A stretch of DNA of 64,000 nucleotides from a virus: the IMG/VR virus record IMGVR_UViG_3300017917_002374, positions 124,001 through 188,000 of that record. The stretch is one strand, 5' to 3'. Every line of letters starts with the position of its first letter. Within the stretch, counting starts at the first letter, position 1. Positions 59,073-64,000 of this stretch are shown piece by piece. The notes below the pieces were generated by a model. The model had not been told where the DNA came from. It did no database searches and was given only the letters and a program-made list of their open reading frames with translations. The position numbers were made by a program, and so were the translations under genes.

Positions 59073-59532
59073 TAATTAAAGACCTTGTTAAAATATAGTG
59101 AGTGGGGTGCATACCAACTAGCTTTGATCTATTTAGACTTGACAGATCTTCAATATGCAAAATATGATATAATCCACTAATGTCTTTTTGTTTGCCATAC
59201 GAGATCATATGGTCAATACATTTCTTATGCATATTACTGCTATAAGAATATGCTGGATCTTCAAAAATCAAAAGAATATTAATCATGTTAAATTCTTTTT
59301 CATTAACAAAACAGATCCCCCCAATTGTATTTTTATCTTTGTCTGCCGCCCAAATAATTTGTGCATCATTGAGTTTTTTCCACTCTAAACTGGGCTGTTG
59401 AATATTTTGAGTGTGCATGTTAGATAAAGTCTGAAAAATTACTGCAAGCACCGATCGTATTGCCACATGTTCACAATACCAGAAAGTTATTTCTTGATCT
59501 TGATCTTTAATGGTTTCTATAAGTTGTTCCAT
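59056..59532 (-). CDS. GNAT-like protein (divergent relative)
   Basis: 158 residues; ATG at 59532 is chosen because GGAG precedes it at good spacing. Similar layout to the previous gene (IIWAADKDKNTIGGICFV beta strands, then a helix), but the acyl-CoA P-loop is not clear. Probably a diverged duplicate. Confidence 0.52.
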   Translation of the reverse strand: MEQLIETIKDQDQEITFWYCEHVAIRSVLAVIFQTLSNMHTQNIQQPSLEWKKLNDAQIIWAADKDKNTIGGICFVNEKEFNMINILLIFEDPAYSYSSNMHKKCIDHMISYGKQKDISGLYHILHIEDLSSLNRSKLVGMHPTHYILTRSLINEDAA

Positions 59533-59547
59533 TTTACTCTCCAAAAA

Positions 59548-60087
59548 CTAAACTAAATTTTCTAATACTTCTTGGTATGTATGATTACACCATTGGAATG
59601 CAACAAAAATTCGTGGGTTAAGTGAAATTCGTTTTACGCTATGTATTTCGCTTACATTTAATAGATAGGTTTGATTACTACTGGCCACAAATTTGCAAAC
59701 TGGATTTAAATCTGTTTCATGATAGATGTTTTCTATACTTTGTCCGCTATGTGCATATCCTCGTACTTGACTATTTTTTGTTGCGTAAAATATAGTATGA
59801 TCATGTTCGGCTTCAACATAGTAATTTAAACTTGCATTAACGTTGTGATCTTTATGAGGATTGAGCATACCCTCGCCATTTATTTCTGCGTATAATGCGT
59901 ATGTAGGAGTAATTTTACAGAATTTTTTAATGTTTAATTGTAAAAAAACTTCTTCGTTGACAGAGAAATATGTGAGCATGGAGTTGTATTGATTAACTTG
60001 TGTCTTTTTCAAGGTATGAAGGACCTCAATATTATGCTCCATGTAATTTTTAGTTTGTTGAAAATAACCTGGAAAACTATTCATCAT
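59548..60087 (-). CDS. 2OG-Fe(II) oxygenase-like protein
   Basis: 179 residues. LNPHKDHNVNASLNYYVEAE near 76-95 (H-x-D: His79, Asp81) and EIHSVKRISLNPRIFVAFQW near 147-166 (distal His, then Arg) form a complete 2OG oxygenase pattern. Overlaps the PP-loop gene by 11 bases. Confidence 0.72.
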   Translation of the reverse strand: MMNSFPGYFQQTKNYMEHNIEVLHTLKKTQVNQYNSMLTYFSVNEEVFLQLNIKKFCKITPTYALYAEINGEGMLNPHKDHNVNASLNYYVEAEHDHTIFYATKNSQVRGYAHSGQSIENIYHETDLNPVCKFVASSNQTYLLNVSEIHSVKRISLNPRIFVAFQWCNHTYQEVLENLV

Positions 60088-60991
60088 AATATATTTCTTT
60101 GATAGGCGACAGTACTACCTGTCGAAATAAATTTCCATTGTGTACTCCAATGGCTAAATCTCTTTGTAATGGCCCAAACATATAATCCTCAATATCTTCT
60201 AATCCGTGCTTTTTTGCTCTTGGTATTAGTTCCGGCCAAGCTTCTCTATATCCCTGAATCTTTGTAGAATGTACTCCTCTTTTGCCCATAATTTTATCTG
60301 AAATTAAATCATTAAACCACTTGGTTTTAGCATAGGCTTTAAGTAGTCTATGAGACCATCGTAACCAATCTGAAATTCCTACTCTGTTTTGATTGATAAA
60401 ATATTTTAGTCTTCCAAAATCATATTCAATTTCAACATTTAACCAGGTACCCGGCTTGTCATAGCCCGGAGTAGTTCTCCAAAGTTCAGGGTTACCGTCG
60501 CCTAGTATAGGAATACCATCAACCCTATCAGTTAACGCTAGTGTTGTTAGTATTGGTGGTATAGTTATTTGAGCCTTTCTGCTACATTCTGCTATGTCAT
60601 GTTCAAAAAAATTTTTTACGTTAAAATCAATAAATTTGTAAGATACATTCATATTTTCACAGGCAACCACAGCATGAGACACATCATAGATGTTTAGATA
60701 ATCTTCAAACCTTCCAATATAAACCTGAAATGGTACACCAGCTTCTTTGAACGCTCGAACAAGCATTTCGCTTTCGCCGCCTCCGGAAAGCATTAAACTG
60801 AATTTTTCGTTTGGGTAATGATCTCTAATGCTTTGGCATGCTAATACCATTTCAGTTCTTAAATCTTTACACGGTGTTGAATCTAGTTCAAAATCAATGT
60901 TAAAAATTTGATCGTTGTTGCTTCTAAACAAAGCCGTGGGATCATCGTCGTAATACCACTTCATCCAGTTGTTTTCAAGGTAGGTAAACAT
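60077..60991 (-). CDS. Asparagine-synthase-like PP-loop protein
   Basis: 304 residues. FSLMLSGGGESEMLVRAFKE near 64-83 contains SGGGES, a PP-loop variant for AMP formation, as in the C-terminal domain of asparagine synthetases and beta-lactam synthetases; there is no glutaminase domain. DGIPILGDGNPE near 159-170 fits the following helix-loop. Could activate an acid for amide or ester formation. Joined to the next minus gene by TAATG. Confidence 0.7.
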   Translation of the reverse strand: MFTYLENNWMKWYYDDDPTALFRSNNDQIFNIDFELDSTPCKDLRTEMVLACQSIRDHYPNEKFSLMLSGGGESEMLVRAFKEAGVPFQVYIGRFEDYLNIYDVSHAVVACENMNVSYKFIDFNVKNFFEHDIAECSRKAQITIPPILTTLALTDRVDGIPILGDGNPELWRTTPGYDKPGTWLNVEIEYDFGRLKYFINQNRVGISDWLRWSHRLLKAYAKTKWFNDLISDKIMGKRGVHSTKIQGYREAWPELIPRAKKHGLEDIEDYMFGPLQRDLAIGVHNGNLFRQVVLSPIKEIYYDE

Positions 60992-61509
60992 TATAAATTG
61001 TGTTCAATACAAAATTGCTTTACATCATTGTAATGAATATCGTATAAAGAAAGACTCAATAACATACGTCTTTGTTCTCTAGTAAACACACAATGTGGTT
61101 GTTTTAAATTCATTAAAATACCTTTATTACTTGCGTACGGCACTTCACAAGTTTCTCTTAATTCAATTGTGGGTTTACTGTGTAGGCGCTTTGCTGCAGA
61201 ATAGAAAGCATGTCCGTCAAAACCGTTTAGCAGTACATTCACAGCAACCTTTCTTGGTATATCTGTATGCCAGTGGTAGAACGTACTAGGGTCTATACAT
61301 AAAAGATGTATGTCGCAAACAAAATTATCAAAAAATTCTTTGACCCACTTGGTTTGCCAACTCACGGTGTTAACCGGAATTACTAGCATTTCAAATGCGT
61401 GTGCTGTTTTCCATTGTGAAACATGTGCTTGATCAACCATTTGCATCACAGCGTCGTGATCCAAAAAATCATCTTTGAGTGTATAGAAAAATTGAGAGGA
61501 ATCTAACAT
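60991..61509 (-). CDS. 2OG-oxygenase-like protein
   Basis: 172 residues from ATG 61509 (the ATG at 61569 would reach the opposite-strand gene). FYHWHTDIPRKVAVNVLLNG near 78-97 gives H-x-D, and QPHCVFTREQRRMLLSLSL near 138-156 a distal His and Arg. Substrate unknown; TAATG junction with the PP-loop gene suggests joint action. Confidence 0.66.
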   Translation of the reverse strand: MLDSSQFFYTLKDDFLDHDAVMQMVDQAHVSQWKTAHAFEMLVIPVNTVSWQTKWVKEFFDNFVCDIHLLCIDPSTFYHWHTDIPRKVAVNVLLNGFDGHAFYSAAKRLHSKPTIELRETCEVPYASNKGILMNLKQPHCVFTREQRRMLLSLSLYDIHYNDVKQFCIEHNL

Positions 61510-61526
61510 ATTGAAATAACCGTGCC

Positions 61527-61534
61527 TATAAATA
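61527..61534 (+). promoter_or_regulatory. Late-promoter box TATAAATA
   Basis: Exact match to the T4 late-promoter core, 29 bases before the ATG at 61564, in the divergent gap between minus- and plus-strand genes. Confidence 0.6.
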
Positions 61535-61563
61535 CTTATCACTAAAACCCATGAAAGATAAAA

Positions 61564-62109
61564 ATGCATGCTATAACTTGGCAGCCTGGTACCGACACAT
61601 TACTTGATCCATTATTTGATTTTCATAGAGAAATGCACTTTCGGAAGCAAGATCATCCTCTTTGGAAAAATTATAATAGGAGTCATTTCTTTGAAGAATG
61701 TGTGGCAATAAGTTTGGCATTTAATGAGCACAACATACCAGTATTGGGTAGTAGCATACTCAAACGAGACTGCTGGCCTAACAACGTTTATAGAATTTTA
61801 AATCGTCTCTGGGCCATGAATCCGCATCCCAGTCCAATTAAAGATTTACACCCTAGCGGGGGTCCAATACTAAGATCTCAGATTGACTGGCTTAAAAAAA
61901 ACTATGAGTACGATTTAGTGTTTATAAGTCGCGAATCTTCATACTGGCAAGAATGGACTGTGAATCAATACAAACGTTTATATGACTTAGAGTTTGAATA
62001 TGATACTAAATTATATCAGGTATGTGATAATCCAATAGACGACAGTTGTTGGCAACGTATAATTTATCAAGGTAATAAAGAACTATTGACACAATGGTCT
62101 CAAAAATAA
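61564..62109 (+). CDS. Hypothetical protein (possibly acyltransferase-like)
   Basis: 181 residues. Dense in aromatic and His/Asp residues (FDFHREMHFRKQDHPLW near 18-34; a possible GNAT-like core near 45-110). Not recognised. Overlaps the following desaturase by 16 bases. Confidence 0.52.
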   Translation: MHAITWQPGTDTLLDPLFDFHREMHFRKQDHPLWKNYNRSHFFEECVAISLAFNEHNIPVLGSSILKRDCWPNNVYRILNRLWAMNPHPSPIKDLHPSGGPILRSQIDWLKKNYEYDLVFISRESSYWQEWTVNQYKRLYDLEFEYDTKLYQVCDNPIDDSCWQRIIYQGNKELLTQWSQK

Positions 62110-62882
62110 TAAAACAAATATTCCACTGGACCCCTACCTGGGGTGCCTGGCTACCTGTGCAGTTTTTTGGTATATTGGCTATCTATAATATTTTGACTGG
62201 TTCTACTTCGCCTTATTGGTGGATCTATACAATTATAGGATACTTTTTGTTTTCGGTTATAGGTATATCAATAGGATACCATAGATATCTAAGTCATAAA
62301 AGTTTTAAAACAAGAAAAATTTACCAAAGAATCATGCTCTGGTGCGGCGTAATGGCTGCACAAGGCACTCCTATTTTTTGGGCTATCATACATCGAGGGT
62401 ATCATCATAAGCACACCGATACAGATCTAGATCCTCATAGTCCAAGACATGGATTTTGGCATTCGTACCTTGGATGGTTATTTAAAATTAGACCTGTTAT
62501 GAATACCAAATATGTATTAGATCTAATGAAAAATCAGGACGTATTTTTTGCCCATAAAAATTATTTTACTATATTGTGGATATCAAATATTTTGTTATTG
62601 ACTATTAACGTAGATCTTTGGTTATATGGTGTGATGTTGCCTTGTTTTTTATCTTTCCATGCTTATGCTACCAACACTAGTATAAATCATTGCAAGGCAT
62701 TAGGTTATCAGCGATATAAATTAAACAACGATAGTACTAATGTAATAGTACTTTGGCCTTTATTATTTGGTGATGCGTGGCACAATAATCACCATAATAG
62801 AGCCGCTGATCCAAATTTTGGAAAAAGCACTTGGGAATTAGATCCTGCTTTTTGGATTATTAAGTTGATTCGTTCTGATTAA
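62094..62882 (+). CDS. Fatty acid desaturase 3
   Basis: 262 residues. HRYLSH near 63-68 and HNNHH near 230-234 are complete, but the second box reads HRGYHH (H-x3-HH) instead of H-x2-HH, before DLDPHSP. So one iron ligand is shifted by a residue, which could alter activity or need a different ligand. Multi-pass membrane protein. Its 3' end overlaps the end of the opposite-strand ACP gene by 23 bases. Confidence 0.9.
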   Translation: MVSKIIKQIFHWTPTWGAWLPVQFFGILAIYNILTGSTSPYWWIYTIIGYFLFSVIGISIGYHRYLSHKSFKTRKIYQRIMLWCGVMAAQGTPIFWAIIHRGYHHKHTDTDLDPHSPRHGFWHSYLGWLFKIRPVMNTKYVLDLMKNQDVFFAHKNYFTILWISNILLLTINVDLWLYGVMLPCFLSFHAYATNTSINHCKALGYQRYKLNNDSTNVIVLWPLLFGDAWHNNHHNRAADPNFGKSTWELDPAFWIIKLIRSD

Positions 62883-63120
62883 GAATTTTTTCAAGTGCGT
62901 CATGAAGACTTTGCAAAGTTTTTATTTCTGCGATTTCAGGGTACTCGTCAAGATTTATATCTATACCAAACTCTTCGTCACAGGCAATCAATAGCTCAGT
63001 TAGACTAAGACTATCAAGTCCTAAATCTTTTTTAAACTGTAAATTAAGATTGATATCAGTAACTTTCTTTTTATTAAAATGCTCACGTACAATTTTTAAC
63101 AAACGTTCTTCAATATTCAT
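62860..63120 (-). CDS. acpP: Acyl carrier protein
   Basis: 86 residues. DLGLDSLSLTELLIACDEEFGI near 32-53: Ser37 in DSL is the 4'-phosphopantetheine site, and the following acidic helix II is the partner-recognition helix. Size and acidity fit type II ACPs. Encoded opposite to the desaturases with convergent/divergent ends. A holo-ACP synthase begins at 63956, which would activate it. Confidence 0.93.
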   Translation of the reverse strand: MNIEERLLKIVREHFNKKKVTDINLNLQFKKDLGLDSLSLTELLIACDEEFGIDINLDEYPEIAEIKTLQSLHDALEKILNQNEST

Positions 63121-63158
63121 AGAATGTGCGCTCCGTATATATTTACACAGTACAGGCC

Positions 63159-63959
63159 ATGTTTATAAATATTTTTATGACCTTTGCTAATCAATATAGA
63201 CTTTTTTATTTTATCATACTTTTGTCTGTCCCATTAAGTGTATTTGTAGCTATTCAAACATCTATTTGGTATTTGATAGGCAGTTATCTGTGGATGCGTA
63301 TCACAAGTTTTTTATTTGTTCAAATAGGTATGCACAGATACTTTGCTCACAATGGGTTTACTACCGATAAAAAGCGTCATATTTTTTTAACTTTAGGCAG
63401 TATTCTCACTGGTAATGGCAGTCCATTAACTTGGAGTACTCACCATTTACATCATCATAGACATAGCGATACCAATCTTGATTTACATAGTCCTGTAAAC
63501 GGTATCATTAATACTACATTTTTATGGCCTATAAGAGATGTTAGTTATTTTGAAAACGGAAAACAAATAGGAATTACGCCAAAAAGACTTGTTAAAGATA
63601 AATTACTAATGTTTATTCATCAACACTATTTCAAAATATGGATCTTCATTATTCTACTAAGTGGGTTTATTGACTGGAAAATTACTTTGTTCTTATTTTT
63701 AGCTCCTGCAGGATGGAGTGTACTACACGGAAACATAATTACCAACTTTATAAGTCACTGGAAGCTGCCAGGGTCTTATAGAAATTTTGATACTAACGAT
63801 AACAGTTACAATAACAAATGGATTCAGCTACTACAATTTGGCGAAGGTTTACACAATAATCATCACCATAACATGCGTGATTATAATCAAGCTGTACGAA
63901 AAGACGAATTTGATTTGGCCGCTTGGACTATTGATAAATTTTTTAAGGTCACTAAATGA
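63159..63959 (+). CDS. Fatty acid desaturase 4
   Basis: 266 residues from ATG 63159 (the frame is open from a GTG at 63126). HRYFAH near 58-63, HHLHHH near 95-100 (H-x2-HH satisfied) and HNNHHH near 234-239; DLHSP replaces the usual DPHSP. The longest loop between box 2 and 3 of the four desaturases. ATGA junction with acpS. Confidence 0.92.
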   Translation: MFINIFMTFANQYRLFYFIILLSVPLSVFVAIQTSIWYLIGSYLWMRITSFLFVQIGMHRYFAHNGFTTDKKRHIFLTLGSILTGNGSPLTWSTHHLHHHRHSDTNLDLHSPVNGIINTTFLWPIRDVSYFENGKQIGITPKRLVKDKLLMFIHQHYFKIWIFIILLSGFIDWKITLFLFLAPAGWSVLHGNIITNFISHWKLPGSYRNFDTNDNSYNNKWIQLLQFGEGLHNNHHHNMRDYNQAVRKDEFDLAAWTIDKFFKVTK

Positions 63960-64000
63960 TTATTGGCACAGGAATTGATTTGGTAACTATTTCAAGATTT
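63956..64000 (+). CDS. acpS: Holo-ACP synthase (3' end outside window)
   Basis: Only 15 codons are visible: MIIGTGIDLVTISRF, which matches the highly conserved AcpS start (GIDLVEI-R), where the Asp holds magnesium. The enzyme moves 4'-phosphopantetheine from CoA to ACP. ATGA coupled to desaturase 4. The identification is strong for so short a stretch because this N-terminus is characteristic. Confidence 0.85.
   Translation, partial: MIIGTGIDLVTISRF

Noticed and set aside
1-64000. CRISPR array, insertion sequence, integrase or att site
   Set aside because: No regularly spaced repeats, transposase or recombinase motifs were found anywhere in the window.

Overview
This window reads as part of the genome of a large, lytic, T4-related tailed phage (myovirus type), probably from an aquatic habitat. 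The evidence is a T4-type family B DNA polymerase followed by a gp45-type sliding clamp, a FEN/RNase H-type nuclease, thymidylate synthase with dihydrofolate reductase, 17 tRNA genes, many small overlapping ORFs (ATGA or TAATG junctions) and almost all genes on one strand up to 52 kb. No capsid, terminase, integrase or ribosomal genes occur here. The host is not identifiable from the sequence. Eleven near-consensus sigma70-type promoters, all with 17-bp spacers, show that early transcription uses a standard bacterial housekeeping sigma factor. Separate CTAAATA or (C/T)ATAAATA boxes resemble T4 late promoters.

Layout: 0-5.2 kb, DNA polymerase (5' end cut off by the window), clamp and DpdA, a DNA-modifying transglycosylase. 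5.2-21 kb, small phage proteins mixed with sugar-nucleotide and glycan genes (FkbM methyltransferase, glycosyltransferase, GalE, an HldD-like epimerase, a TagD-like cytidylyltransferase, a sugar O-methyltransferase) and three 7-deazaguanine genes (folE, queD, queE). 21-25.3 kb, a FEN-type nuclease and a run of small unknown ORFs. 25.3-29.6 kb, the RNA region: a short promoter-terminator transcription unit, a GC-rich structured RNA candidate, 17 tRNAs with encoded CCA, and a gene-free block of about 670 bp that looks like a giant ornate RNA. 29.6-42.9 kb, a dual-specificity phosphatase, a ParB/DGQHR-like protein, a CmcI-like methyltransferase, a MoxR ATPase with a metallopeptidase-VWA partner, small membrane proteins, folA, thyA and another epimerase. 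42.9-49.9 kb, a probable structural protein, GT-A-like proteins, a radical SAM protein and a methyltransferase. 49.9-64 kb, an AT-rich, two-stranded region with queC, four fatty-acid desaturases, a fatty-acid hydroxylase-like protein, an SDR, an acyl carrier protein, the start of a holo-ACP synthase, several 2OG-oxygenase-like proteins, GNAT-like proteins, a second radical SAM protein and an asparagine-synthase-like PP-loop protein.

Two systems stand out. First, folE, queD, queE, queC and dpdA together cover GTP to preQ0 and its insertion into DNA, so the phage probably carries 7-deazaguanine in its genome as protection against restriction. Second, the last 14 kb looks like a phage-borne acyl-modification or small biosynthetic cluster: carrier protein, carrier-activating enzyme, four desaturases, hydroxylase and reductase. 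It would act on host membrane lipids or make an ACP-bound acyl product. The RNA region with one giant and one smaller structured RNA candidate is a third point of interest.
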